IMG/VR virus record: IMGVR_UViG_3300029813_000238
Span: 1 to 20,879 of that record
DNA: 20,879 nt
Origin: a virus
Strand: one strand, 5' to 3'
Made by a program: the position numbers and the translations under genes
The notes under the pieces: generated by a model
What the model saw: only the letters and a program-made list of their open reading frames with translations
Told to the model about the DNA's origin: nothing
Databases searched by the model: none
Shown: in pieces, positions 1-7,130 of the stretch
Numbering within the stretch: position 1 is the first letter of the stretch
Layout of the letters: each line of letters starts with the position of its first letter

Positions 1-605
1 ATCGCCAGATACGTCGGGTAAATGTCGCTGTCCCGGGCCGCCACCAATAGCACCTGCCCACAGTCGATGCCAACGCGCTCGAGCCCATCCACGGGGGTCG
101 CGTCAAACACCATCGGTCCCAGCGTCCAGGCAGCGTCGATAACCGGATACTGCCCGGCCGGCAGGTCGGCCGTCTCGTCGAAGGCCAACGGCTCAGTCGC
201 TCCATCCTTCCGGGCCAATATGTCGGCGGTCAACAACGCCGTCCCCCGATGCACCATCTCCAACGTGCGCGGCAAGACCAGGCTCTTTGAGATGGTGACG
301 GAGTAATGGAGGCTTGAGTCGTAGGCCTCGCGCGTTCCGCCCTGCTTGTAGCTCTGGAAATACATGATGACGACCGGATTGGCGCCCTCCAGCCCGGCCG
401 CGTCGAGCAGGGCCTTCAGGTCCACCACCGTAGCCCGGGCCGCCGGCGCCCCCGACGCTAGATAGCCGAAAGTGTTGTAAGGCAGCCCGTCGCCACCTTC
501 CAACCTGGTCTGGAGTCCAATGTTGAGAGACTGGTCGACAACACCGTCGATGTAGTCTGAATCAAGCTTCAACGCAAAGTTGGTATACATCTTCTTCAAA
601 GCCAT
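1..605 (-). CDS. Probable major tail (tube) protein, partial
   Basis: The minus-strand frame is open from an ATG at 605 to the left edge (about 201 codons, no stop reached), so the 3' end is missing. The protein starts MALKKMYTNFALKLD and contains LEGGDGLPYNTFGYLASG, then a mixed beta-rich stretch with SLHYSVTISKSLVLPRT. The start has a good site, GGAGGAAGGGCT just before ATG. I do not recognise a family motif. The tail-tube assignment is inference from position: it follows the connector, terminator-like and neck genes, where siphophages and myophages place the tube protein. It could equally be another tail structural protein. The reading frame itself is well supported by the Shine-Dalgarno site, the tight 11-base spacing to the upstream gene and the continuous open frame. 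Confidence 0.7.
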   Translation of the reverse strand, partial: MALKKMYTNFALKLDSDYIDGVVDQSLNIGLQTRLEGGDGLPYNTFGYLASGAPAARATVVDLKALLDAAGLEGANPVVIMYFQSYKQGGTREAYDSSLHYSVTISKSLVLPRTLEMVHRGTALLTADILARKDGATEPLAFDETADLPAGQYPVIDAAWTLGPMVFDATPVDGLERVGIDCGQVLLVAARDSDIYPTYLA

Positions 606-616
606 AGCCCTTCCTC

Positions 617-1108
617 CTACGCGGCCCGGTGCCCGCCCGTTATGTCCACTGTGCCGGTTCCCCGGTTTGCCTCCTGCCTGATGTGCTCATCGAGAACCTC
701 AGCCAGGAGCTTCGCATCACGCTTGCTCACCGTCTGCAGCTCGGCGGCCTTGTTGGGCTGGCCGTAATCCTTGCGATACTGCCACAGGTAGCGCGGCCCG
801 TGCAGCACCACCCGCGCTCCCTTGCTGCTGGCACGCACGTCCACTACCCTTGATACTTGGCGCTCCAGGTCACCGGTAAACACCAGAGGCCGCCGATGCC
901 CGTACTTCCGGAGCTTCCGGGTCTCGTGGCCCTTGCTCCGTCGCTGGTACCCGTACTCGCTGGCACCGGCCACGGTGAAGTGCTTGCGCAGAATGACCCG
1001 GTGCCAAAACCGTCCCACCTTCCCCCAACCGCTCTTGAGCAGCGGCCGCCACTCTCCGGCGCTGAAGCCCAACCCCTTCCGGGTCAGTTTCTGTTTTATG
1101 GGTATCAT
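617..1108 (-). CDS. Neck/tail completion protein, HK97 gp10-like (putative)
   Basis: A 163-residue basic protein. It has the pattern often seen in phage virion-morphogenesis or gp10-like proteins: an N-terminal helical segment rich in Lys/Arg, then HRVILRKHFTVAGASEYGYQ, a basic linker RRSKGHETRKLRKYGH and RPLVFTGDLERQV, followed by beta strands (GARVVLHGPRYLWQYRKDYG). The 'LVFTGDLER' element resembles the 'L.. TG.L...' motif common in this group. Its ATG overlaps the stop of the upstream 610-residue gene as ATGA, so translation is probably coupled. It sits between connector/terminator genes and the presumed tail tube gene. The family call rests on pattern and position only. Confidence 0.65.
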   Translation of the reverse strand: MIPIKQKLTRKGLGFSAGEWRPLLKSGWGKVGRFWHRVILRKHFTVAGASEYGYQRRSKGHETRKLRKYGHRRPLVFTGDLERQVSRVVDVRASSKGARVVLHGPRYLWQYRKDYGQPNKAAELQTVSKRDAKLLAEVLDEHIRQEANRGTGTVDITGGHRAA

Positions 1109-2937
1109 TGTCCCTCGAAGGTGACCCCGTAGACGACCTCATAGAAGTCCCCGATGAGCAGGTCGTCGTCGTCGTCGACGGCGCCTGCCACTTCGTCCTC
1201 GCTCGGTCGGCGCGGCCCGCCGGCGAGCACAATACCGGTGATGTTCAGATAGCCGGGCAACCCGGCGAGCTGCTCCATATCCGCAACCACCGCGCCGACC
1301 GTGTTCATGAACCTGTAGGCGGCCTCCGAATCGGTGTCGCTACTCTCGACGGCCGCACGAAAGACGAGCGCCAACACCCCGGCCTGGTCGAAGAAGTTCC
1401 TGGAGCCACCGGCCACCTTCTCGCGCGCGAAGTCCGGGCCCCAGTCCACCAGAGCCCAGGGAAGGTCGCGCGGCCCGGCCGAGACAGCGTACACGTGCTC
1501 CAGCGCCTGCGTTTCGTTCCCGACCCCGACCCCGGCCTGAAAGCTGGCGCTGCCGGCGACCGTGTGGCGGAGGTAGTGAAGGGGGAGACTCGCTAGGCCG
1601 GTCGGCGTCCCTGGGTCGCTCGCGTGCCCGGCCCGGTACCAACTCCAACTAGCCAGGTCCAGCCCGAACTCCTGCGTCCCGACGGTGAGCGTGACGCGCG
1701 AGAGGTCGACGTAGGCGCCGACCTGGTACTCCCTGACTCGGAACTCAGCGGGGATCAGGGTAGAATAGTCGCCACTGTCGAGTGTACCCGTAACCTCAAA
1801 CACCGTCTCGGTGAGCTCAGCATCCTTGGTCTCGATAGCCTGGGCGCCATTGAGATTATCAGGGTCGAGTGCGCACGAGCATTCGAGAGGCACTGTAGCC
1901 TGGACTGTGGCCCTCAGCGTGATGCTGTCGCCACCCTGAGCGGAGATGGGTGGGAGTTGGAGCTTGAACGGCTTTGTTGTGCTCACATCGCTGTTGGTGA
2001 TTATCCTACGCGTCGGATCAGTCGATGAGACTTTCTGACAGGTACCCACACCAGCCCAGTTTAGGTAATCCTGCCAAGGTGTGCTCTCGTCGTTGCAGAG
2101 ATGGCTGGGGGAGATATAGCCAGGGCCACGAAGCTCAAAACACGTATGTCCTGAACGGCTATTGTCAATCAATATAGGGGCTTGGTCGAGGATTGAGTTT
2201 GCTAACTCCAGATGAGCATCGGCAACTCTGATCCCAGCATTGTTGGCGTCAATTGCGCCAGTGCTATCTTTGCCAAGAATCAGCCCATGTCCCCACATAT
2301 ACGTAGCTGCGGAGAGACAAAGGGAGTAGCTGCCAAATAAGCCACGCAGATAGACCTCGCCATCGACTTGAATCAAAGCGCCTATTATATACCAACGTGC
2401 CGAAGCGTACAAATCAATCTCAGAAAGATAAACGCTGCCTGAAGCATTTATCCACCCAATGCTTTTGATGCCGTGAATCTTTAGACCCTTGGCATAGACG
2501 GTTCCGGATGGGGTGTCTCTGTTGAGATAAATCGCATCAATGCGATGACTGTCATCATCAATGGCGGGTGCGATCTCAAATGCACTTGCTGCGCTGAGAT
2601 CGAGAAACATACTATAAATATAGATACTCCAGGTGCCATCGGCTGCGCAGGTGACCAGAAGTTTCCCGCCACCAACACTGTCCTCAATTTTTACCCGGTA
2701 AAAAGCGTAGGAGCCCGAGCCCGACGTCGTGGTCATTGTGTAGCCAGTAAAGTCGATGGTCCCGTAGCCGCTGTCCCTGGTGACGTGCTGAACTGTCACG
2801 TCACCATCGAGCGTGACTACGTTGTCATCGCCATTGCAGAAAAACACATCATCCGCACCAGGAGCTACGCCTGTGTCGAAGATGGTTTCTGCATCTGCGA
2901 ACCAGAAACCCGAGCCAATAAGTTTTACGTCTCCCAT
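1105..2937 (-). CDS. Beta-solenoid protein fused to tail-terminator-like C-terminal domain
   Basis: A 610-residue structural protein. Residues about 30-275 are made of short beta strands with repeated small turns (VTLDGDVTVQHV, GSVYLSEIDLY, VDGEVYLRGLFGS), as in right-handed beta-helix fibres or spikes. Residues about 320-425 look like a beta sandwich. Residues about 450-610 resemble phage tail terminator proteins: LRHTVAGSASFQAGVG, then DLPWALVDWG, a GGSRNFF turn, VLALVFRAAV, FMNTVGAVVADMEQLAGLPG and a final GDFYEVVYGVTF strand, with an Asp run near 588-592. It starts at ATG 2937, overlapping the upstream stop as TGATG, with GAGGCG upstream. The DNA of the first half (about 2000-2900) is visibly more AT-rich than its neighbours, suggesting acquisition of the solenoid part. 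The terminator role is inference from sequence pattern and gene order. Confidence 0.75.
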   Translation of the reverse strand: MGDVKLIGSGFWFADAETIFDTGVAPGADDVFFCNGDDNVVTLDGDVTVQHVTRDSGYGTIDFTGYTMTTTSGSGSYAFYRVKIEDSVGGGKLLVTCAADGTWSIYIYSMFLDLSAASAFEIAPAIDDDSHRIDAIYLNRDTPSGTVYAKGLKIHGIKSIGWINASGSVYLSEIDLYASARWYIIGALIQVDGEVYLRGLFGSYSLCLSAATYMWGHGLILGKDSTGAIDANNAGIRVADAHLELANSILDQAPILIDNSRSGHTCFELRGPGYISPSHLCNDESTPWQDYLNWAGVGTCQKVSSTDPTRRIITNSDVSTTKPFKLQLPPISAQGGDSITLRATVQATVPLECSCALDPDNLNGAQAIETKDAELTETVFEVTGTLDSGDYSTLIPAEFRVREYQVGAYVDLSRVTLTVGTQEFGLDLASWSWYRAGHASDPGTPTGLASLPLHYLRHTVAGSASFQAGVGVGNETQALEHVYAVSAGPRDLPWALVDWGPDFAREKVAGGSRNFFDQAGVLALVFRAAVESSDTDSEAAYRFMNTVGAVVADMEQLAGLPGYLNITGIVLAGGPRRPSEDEVAGAVDDDDDLLIGDFYEVVYGVTFEGQ

Positions 2938-3233
2938 CAGCTTCGCCTCACAATGGGCTCGATGACGAGCTCGCGTCGGCGGACTTCGCCCAAAAGCTGC
3001 TCATCGCTCACGTCTGTCAACTCCAGCATCAGCGGTTCGGGAGGAGGATTGACAAGGTCCTCCTTCTGTCGGTTGAAAGCGTCCCAGAAGCGTTGCTCCC
3101 AGTCTTCTCCCACACGAACGGGAATAGGGGAAGTGGGCTCACCAGGGCCGGGCCGCCCTGTAGCAGACAGCCCGAACCAGACCGTGAGCCTGCCCGGAGA
3201 GAGCTCGGCGCTATCCAGAATCACGCTGGTCAT
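2937..3233 (-). CDS. Small conserved-position head-tail region protein, unknown
   Basis: A 98-residue protein read from the ATG at 3233. A GTG at 3245, four codons earlier and overlapping the upstream stop as TAGTG, is an alternative. The ATG has GAGGG five bases upstream and is preferred. The protein begins MTSVILDSAELSPGRLTVWF, has a helical middle (DWEQRFWDAFNRQKEDL), a Pro run (NPPPEP) and a charged C-terminus. I recognise no domain. It lies between the head-tail stopper-like gene and the solenoid/terminator gene with one-base overlaps on both sides, so it is part of the same translational unit and probably a neck or connector component. That role is inferred from context only. Confidence 0.65.
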   Translation of the reverse strand: MTSVILDSAELSPGRLTVWFGLSATGRPGPGEPTSPIPVRVGEDWEQRFWDAFNRQKEDLVNPPPEPLMLELTDVSDEQLLGEVRRRELVIEPIVRRS

Positions 3234-3244
3234 CGGTTCCCTCA

Positions 3245-3601
3245 CTATCGGTCGATGCGCCTGTCCCCGCCTATGACCCTGCGTACCCGGCGCGTCTCAA
3301 GCTGGAGGTCTACGATGGGGGATGTCCGACCGATGAAGACGACAGCCCAGGTCACGCCGTCCATGGTTACCGTGTCGCGCGTGTCCGGGTCGCTCACGTC
3401 GAGTGCACTGGCCCGCAACAGCCCCAGCCTGACCTCCTGCTCGCTGTCGGGCATGTAGCCAGCCAGGACCTCGCTCTCCGTCCAGACCGCAGTGATCGAC
3501 GTGCCCTGTCCGCCATGGGGCGTGTAGGTGACCGTCCGCCCTCGAGTGAGGACCATGGCGGCCCAGGCTGTCCCCTGTACCATCTCGTCAAAGACGGTCA
3601 C
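3245..3601 (-). CDS. Head-tail joining (stopper/FII-like) protein, putative
   Basis: About 118 residues from a GTG at 3601. A longer reading starts at GTG 3610, but GGAGGTG lies six bases before the 3601 codon and directly abuts the 3610 codon, so 3601 is favoured. The protein has an N-terminal helix, then RTVTYTPHGGQGTSITAVW, a beta-rich middle and DTVTMDGVTWAVVFIGR near the C-terminus. The 'VTYTP.GG...  AV' start and 'D.VT.DGVTW.V' strand pair are typical of small head-completion proteins such as the gpFII/SPP1 gp16-like group. It sits immediately after the capsid gene, where those proteins are encoded. It probably closes the head-tail connector after packaging. Confidence 0.65.
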   Translation of the reverse strand: MTVFDEMVQGTAWAAMVLTRGRTVTYTPHGGQGTSITAVWTESEVLAGYMPDSEQEVRLGLLRASALDVSDPDTRDTVTMDGVTWAVVFIGRTSPIVDLQLETRRVRRVIGGDRRIDR

Positions 3602-3706
3602 GGCAAGCACCTCCAGGCAGCGGACAACTCCACCAGATGCTCCCGGCCGGGCCGGGCGAAGCCACCCGACCGGAAGCCCTGGTGCGCTGTCGCGGTGATA
3701 TCTTGC

Positions 3707-4663
3707 CTATGCCTCGATCTGCATGAGGTGAGCGAAGGCGGCGTCAAACACCTTCTCTTCCACGAACTCGCGCCCCCGGAAGATGTCGCTCTCCGTCTGG
3801 ACTTCCCGGTACTGGACAATGGGCACGCCGCCGGTATCCATCAACTGCCACCGGAAGGTGCGCCCCAGGCCTCCGCTTCGGAGGCCGCCGGTGTTCCGAC
3901 GCAGCACCATGGCATAGCTGCCGGACCAGACATCGGCCGCCGTGAACGACTGCCCCTCGTCGGCCGAGTCATAGGTCTTGCGACCCACAAACAGCTCCCG
4001 CAGCCCGAGGATTCCCGCCAACTGCGACCGCAACACCGCTTCGGTCAGAACGGTGATCCCGGGGAACCGCGCTATAATGCCCGTGTTCTTGAGCATGTTG
4101 TTCAGCGCCTTCTCGCCGATGACCAGCGTTTCCGGCACCATGCCCGTAGCCTCCCGCACCTTCTCCTTGACCGCCTGCACCTGGGCGATAACCTCCGTCG
4201 CCGCAGTACTCCAGGGGCTGCCGGAGTTGTCGGTGAAGAGCGCCGCTCCCGTCCAGGTGTTGGTGTTGAACGTGAGCGTAGCTACGCGGATCTCCTTCTC
4301 CATAAGGATTTTGTGCCGGAGGATGTCAACGGTCTCCAACTCGGCGTCGAAGTCGCTGACGTAATTGGCGCGGTCGGTGTCGGTGAGCTGCGCCTCAAGC
4401 CCCCTGTCCCGGCAACTATAGGCCAGGTCCTCACCGCCTATGCCGATGCGATTGAACACCGCGCCGTTGGCGTGAAGCGAATTGGCCCGCTTCAGGATGC
4501 TCTCGCGGGTGATCACCGACACCGTGGCCGCCTTCTTAGTCACCGGGCGGTCAGGGAACACGTCCTGGGCTATGAAGCCGGCCGCCGACATGTCGTACTC
4601 GTGGTAGGCTTCACCCAGGTCGGCTCGCGGAACAGCGTAAGTGCCGTACTGGAGAGGTGGCAT
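3707..4663 (-). CDS. Major capsid protein (lambda gpE-like family)
   Basis: A 318-residue protein with the features of the gpE-type HK97-fold capsid family: N-terminal 'AAGFIAQDVFPDRPVTKKA', a long helix region (LRHKILMEKEIRVATLTFN), a conserved 'GMVPETLVIGEKALNNML' segment (the 'P.tlvig...w..l' strand-helix of this family), 'ILGLRELFVGRKTY', 'WSGSYAMVLRR' and a C-terminal beta part. Order (protease, decoration, then capsid) is that of lambda gpC-gpD-gpE. The ATG at 4663 has GAGGAG eight bases upstream and a 122-base leader that contains a hairpin, which may help set its high expression. It should form the icosahedral shell. No delta-domain is evident, in keeping with a separate scaffold nested in the protease gene. 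Confidence 0.93.
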   Translation of the reverse strand: MPPLQYGTYAVPRADLGEAYHEYDMSAAGFIAQDVFPDRPVTKKAATVSVITRESILKRANSLHANGAVFNRIGIGGEDLAYSCRDRGLEAQLTDTDRANYVSDFDAELETVDILRHKILMEKEIRVATLTFNTNTWTGAALFTDNSGSPWSTAATEVIAQVQAVKEKVREATGMVPETLVIGEKALNNMLKNTGIIARFPGITVLTEAVLRSQLAGILGLRELFVGRKTYDSADEGQSFTAADVWSGSYAMVLRRNTGGLRSGGLGRTFRWQLMDTGGVPIVQYREVQTESDIFRGREFVEEKVFDAAFAHLMQIEA

Positions 4664-4785
4664 TACCCTTTCTCCTCAACTCTGCCTCCTTTCCGACGAG
4701 GAGCAGCCTTCCGAGAGACAAACCCGGGCAGGCGCCTCGGAACCACGCTTTTCGGGAGCTACCCTATCCCGGGCCGGCCTCGACC
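4664..4785 (-). promoter_or_regulatory. 122-base capsid leader with hairpin
   Basis: This is the longest gap within the structural gene run. It holds an exact 7-bp inverted repeat, TTCCGAG at 4709-4715 and CTCGGAA at 4736-4742, enclosing a 20-base loop that itself contains CCCGGG. A second CCCGGG occurs near 4774-4779. Between the hairpin and the capsid start are purine-rich tracts and the GAGGAG ribosome site. No T-run follows on the minus strand, so this does not look like a standard terminator. An mRNA-stabilising or expression-tuning 5' leader for the capsid gene is plausible. The function is inference. Confidence 0.4.
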
Positions 4786-5745
4786 CTACGACGTCAGCAG
4801 AGCCGCTGTGTATTCGAGCCAGACGGCATACAGCAGGCAGTCGTCCGTCCCGAGTTCACCGTCCTTCGGGTGCAACACGACGGTCAACGCCGACGGTGAG
4901 GCCGGTACATCGGCGTTGGCGATGGTGTTCAGGTACTCGGTGAGGATCGTGCCGCCGTCGATCTCATCGTCAGTGCCGGCGCAGTCGGTGTCGGCCTTGT
5001 TGAAATAGGCCTCCATCGTCAGCTCCGGAGTGTCCGTCGCCCCAGACATCAGTGCCAGCGCGTGAATGATAACGTCCGCGCTCTCGTCCAGGTCCTCCGG
5101 CAGCGGCACGGTGAACGCGACGTCGCCAGGGGTCGCATGGTTGTTCCACCTCAGCACGACCTCTTTGTTGCTCTCCTGGCTGAACCCGGGAGTCGCCGAC
5201 GCGCCGTCTGAGAAGGTGTCGATGGCCGTGCCGTCCTCCAGCATCAGCGAGCCCAACGGAATCATGATCGACCGCTGAGCGCTGAGGAGGTGCTGGTAGA
5301 CCTCTTGCAGCGCCGCTTCCACCTCCGTCTGCGCGGTGAAGGCGCCAGAGTCGGTGATGCTCACAGTGGCAGCGGTGGTACTCTTGAGACTCCAGGCTTC
5401 CATTTCGATGATGGAGCCGTCGCCGCTGGCCGCCTCGAGCGCGATACCGATTGCCGACCCACTTGAGCTGTCCTGCACCTTCCCGTCGGCGCCACCGTAG
5501 AGGACTGCCCCGACCGCCGACGCTTCGACAGCCGTCACCTTCACTGTCCCTTCGGCCGTTCGCAACCGCACGGCCACCGGCGCCTCGTTCGCCGCCGCCT
5601 TCTCGGTCACCCCGATATAGTCCTCACCGGCATCGGCGTACTCGACCACAGTACCACTGGCGGCCGACAGCTTCACCCGGCGGAACGCCTCCAGCGCCTC
5701 GCCGGCGGTGAAGGCCTTGACCGGCCCTTCCGTCCTCTGAGACAT
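4786..5745 (-). CDS. Head decoration protein (DUF2190-like) with extra C-terminal domain
   Basis: A 319-residue protein. Residues 1-118 match the small beta-barrel capsid-decoration type (DUF2190): FRRVKLSAASGTVVEYADAG, EDYIGVTEKAA, VAVRLRTAEGTVKVTA and a GSAIGIALEAASGDG closing strand. Residues about 133-155 (SGAFTAQTEVEAALQEVYQH) form the helical linker common in phage structural proteins. Residues 158-319 are an additional beta-rich domain (MIPLGSLMLEDG, LRWNNHATPGDVAFTVPLPE, SADVIIHALALMSG) of unknown function, which is more than twice the length of the usual stand-alone protein. It lies between the protease/scaffold and capsid genes, the lambda gpD position. It probably coats the capsid surface and projects the extra domain outward. 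The latter is inference. Confidence 0.75.
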   Translation of the reverse strand: MSQRTEGPVKAFTAGEALEAFRRVKLSAASGTVVEYADAGEDYIGVTEKAAANEAPVAVRLRTAEGTVKVTAVEASAVGAVLYGGADGKVQDSSSGSAIGIALEAASGDGSIIEMEAWSLKSTTAATVSITDSGAFTAQTEVEAALQEVYQHLLSAQRSIMIPLGSLMLEDGTAIDTFSDGASATPGFSQESNKEVVLRWNNHATPGDVAFTVPLPEDLDESADVIIHALALMSGATDTPELTMEAYFNKADTDCAGTDDEIDGGTILTEYLNTIANADVPASPSALTVVLHPKDGELGTDDCLLYAVWLEYTAALLTS

Positions 5746-5778
5746 TCCTTCTCCCCTTTACCTTCAACACGCAGTCCG

Positions 5779-5797
5779 GCCGGGGACCGACCCCGGC
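5779..5797 (-). other. GC-only hairpin between protease and decoration genes
   Basis: A perfect 7-bp inverted repeat, GCCGGGG and CCCCGGC, with a 5-base loop, lies in the 62-base gap just after the protease/scaffold stop. No poly-T follows on the transcribed strand, so it is not a convincing intrinsic terminator. It could attenuate transcription, protect an mRNA 3' end after processing, or have no role. Confidence 0.35.
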
Positions 5798-5807
5798 GCC
5801 CGGCCGC

Positions 5808-6284
5808 TCAGGCGATGTTGCGGAGTTGGATCGGCTTCTGCGACGCGACCCAGCCGCTATGAAGCTCGGGCTGCTCGGCAGCCACCAGCTTCATCGCCTG
5901 GGTTATGCCAATGCCGTCACCCTTGGCCCGCTCCCGCGCCACGGCCATGAAGTCCGCGTCCCCCTCCTCATCAGCTTCGCCACCGTGAGGAACGGGGACC
6001 GCACCGTCGACCGGCGGGGCGGCCTTCGCTTCGTCCAGCTCGGTTTGCAGCCGCTCCACCTCTTGCTGGCCGGTCTGCACCCGCTCAGCCAGCACGTCGG
6101 CGTAGGCCGCCTTCGCCTGCTCGACCGACGCGCCCGCCTGCGCCTGCGTGGCCGCGAAGCCCGGGTCAGCAGGAAAAGCTGCAAACAGGTCTACGACCCG
6201 CTGCCGCTCGGCTTCCTGGCCCTCCGCCGCTGCCTGGACACGCGCCGCCTCCAGTTCGCCAGCCTGGACATCTTCCTCCGACAT
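5808..6284 (-). CDS. Nested scaffold protein from internal start (lambda Nu3-like)
   Basis: Within the protease gene and in the same frame, ATG at 6284 (residue 283) is preceded by AAGGAGG at 6298-6292, seven bases upstream, as good a ribosome site as any in the window. A second ATG at 6290 is too close to the site. Initiation here would give a 158-residue protein beginning MSEEDVQAGELEAARVQ that consists almost entirely of the Ala/Glu/Gln-rich helical scaffold part. The same arrangement is known for lambda gpC/gpNu3. The sequence supports the start; that the product is made is inference. Confidence 0.65.
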   Translation of the reverse strand: MSEEDVQAGELEAARVQAAAEGQEAERQRVVDLFAAFPADPGFAATQAQAGASVEQAKAAYADVLAERVQTGQQEVERLQTELDEAKAAPPVDGAVPVPHGGEADEEGDADFMAVARERAKGDGIGITQAMKLVAAEQPELHSGWVASQKPIQLRNIA

Positions 6285-7130
6285 AGCCATCCCTCCTTTA
6301 CCCTGCGCTTGCCGGGCCGCAGCCAGCGCGTCGTCGAACCCACCGACGGTATCAATGAGCCCCAGTTCGCGGGCTCGGCCAGCCAACCACACGCGCCCGC
6401 TCGCCAGCTCCGCAACGAGCGTCCGGCTTACGCCCCGACCCCGGGCAACAGCCGATACGAAGACGCCAGCAAAGTCGTCCACGACCTCCTGTAGAGCCGC
6501 TACCTGTTCGTCGGTGATGGGCACGCCCGCGTACCCCCCCCCTTTGTGCTCACCGCTCCGACTCAGCTTTACCTCTATCCCTTCTTTCTCGGCGCGAGCG
6601 CTGGAATCAACGACCACCATGTAGACCCCCACCGAGCCCACTTGTGCCGTCTCGTTCGCCGTCACGGGAACCCCCTGCGACGCCAGCCAGTAGGCCCCCG
6701 ATACACCCATGTCGTCGATGTAGGCCGCCACCGGCTTCTCGGACCGAGCAGCAAAGATGAGATCCGCTGTCTCCTGCGCCCCCTCCGCGTCACCCCCCGG
6801 CGAGTCAACATGCAGCAAGATCGACTTCACCGCCTTCTGCCTCAGTGCCTGGGTAACGTCGCGTCTGATCTCATCAAACGTGGTAAGGCCGATGCCGAAC
6901 AGTCGCAGGAACCAAGGCGCCCCCTTCACCAACACGCCGGTCACCGGCACGATTGCGATGCCGTCCTCCACCTTCATCCGACTCGCTGGTTCCTCGCGCT
7001 GGGCCTGGAGCGCCGCCATGTCGACCGACAACGCCGACAGGTGCACCATCTGACGCACGAACGCATCCAACGCCAGGGGCTCCATAGCCCACCGGCGCTT
7101 CTGTAGCTCGGCAATCACCCCGTCGTTCAT
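5808..7130 (-). CDS. S49 (SppA/ClpP-fold) prohead protease with C-terminal scaffold region
   Basis: A 440-residue protein, the counterpart of lambda gpC. Residues about 52-270 are an S49 peptidase: VKSILLHVDSPGGD (oxyanion region, 101-114), the nucleophile Ser144 in MGVSGAYWLAS, the GSVGVY strand (165-170) and the probable dyad Lys196 in SRSGEHKGGGY. Residues about 270-440 are an Ala/Glu/Gln-rich helical region (QTGQQEVERLQTELDEAKAA) typical of a scaffold. Within it is a strong internal in-frame start at residue 283, described separately. The ATG overlaps the portal stop as ATGA, with GGAGGAAGA upstream. In lambda-like phages this protease matures portal and scaffold inside the prohead. Context (portal before, decoration and capsid after) agrees fully. 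Confidence 0.93.
   Translation of the reverse strand: MNDGVIAELQKRRWAMEPLALDAFVRQMVHLSALSVDMAALQAQREEPASRMKVEDGIAIVPVTGVLVKGAPWFLRLFGIGLTTFDEIRRDVTQALRQKAVKSILLHVDSPGGDAEGAQETADLIFAARSEKPVAAYIDDMGVSGAYWLASQGVPVTANETAQVGSVGVYMVVVDSSARAEKEGIEVKLSRSGEHKGGGYAGVPITDEQVAALQEVVDDFAGVFVSAVARGRGVSRTLVAELASGRVWLAGRARELGLIDTVGGFDDALAAARQAQGKGGMAMSEEDVQAGELEAARVQAAAEGQEAERQRVVDLFAAFPADPGFAATQAQAGASVEQAKAAYADVLAERVQTGQQEVERLQTELDEAKAAPPVDGAVPVPHGGEADEEGDADFMAVARERAKGDGIGITQAMKLVAAEQPELHSGWVASQKPIQLRNIA

Noticed and set aside
3515-5008. A 497-residue plus-strand open frame opposite the capsid and decoration genes
   Set aside because: It lies antisense to two well-supported structural genes; its sequence is low in hydrophobic order and rich in Arg/Pro/His, as expected for the shadow frame of GC-rich coding DNA.
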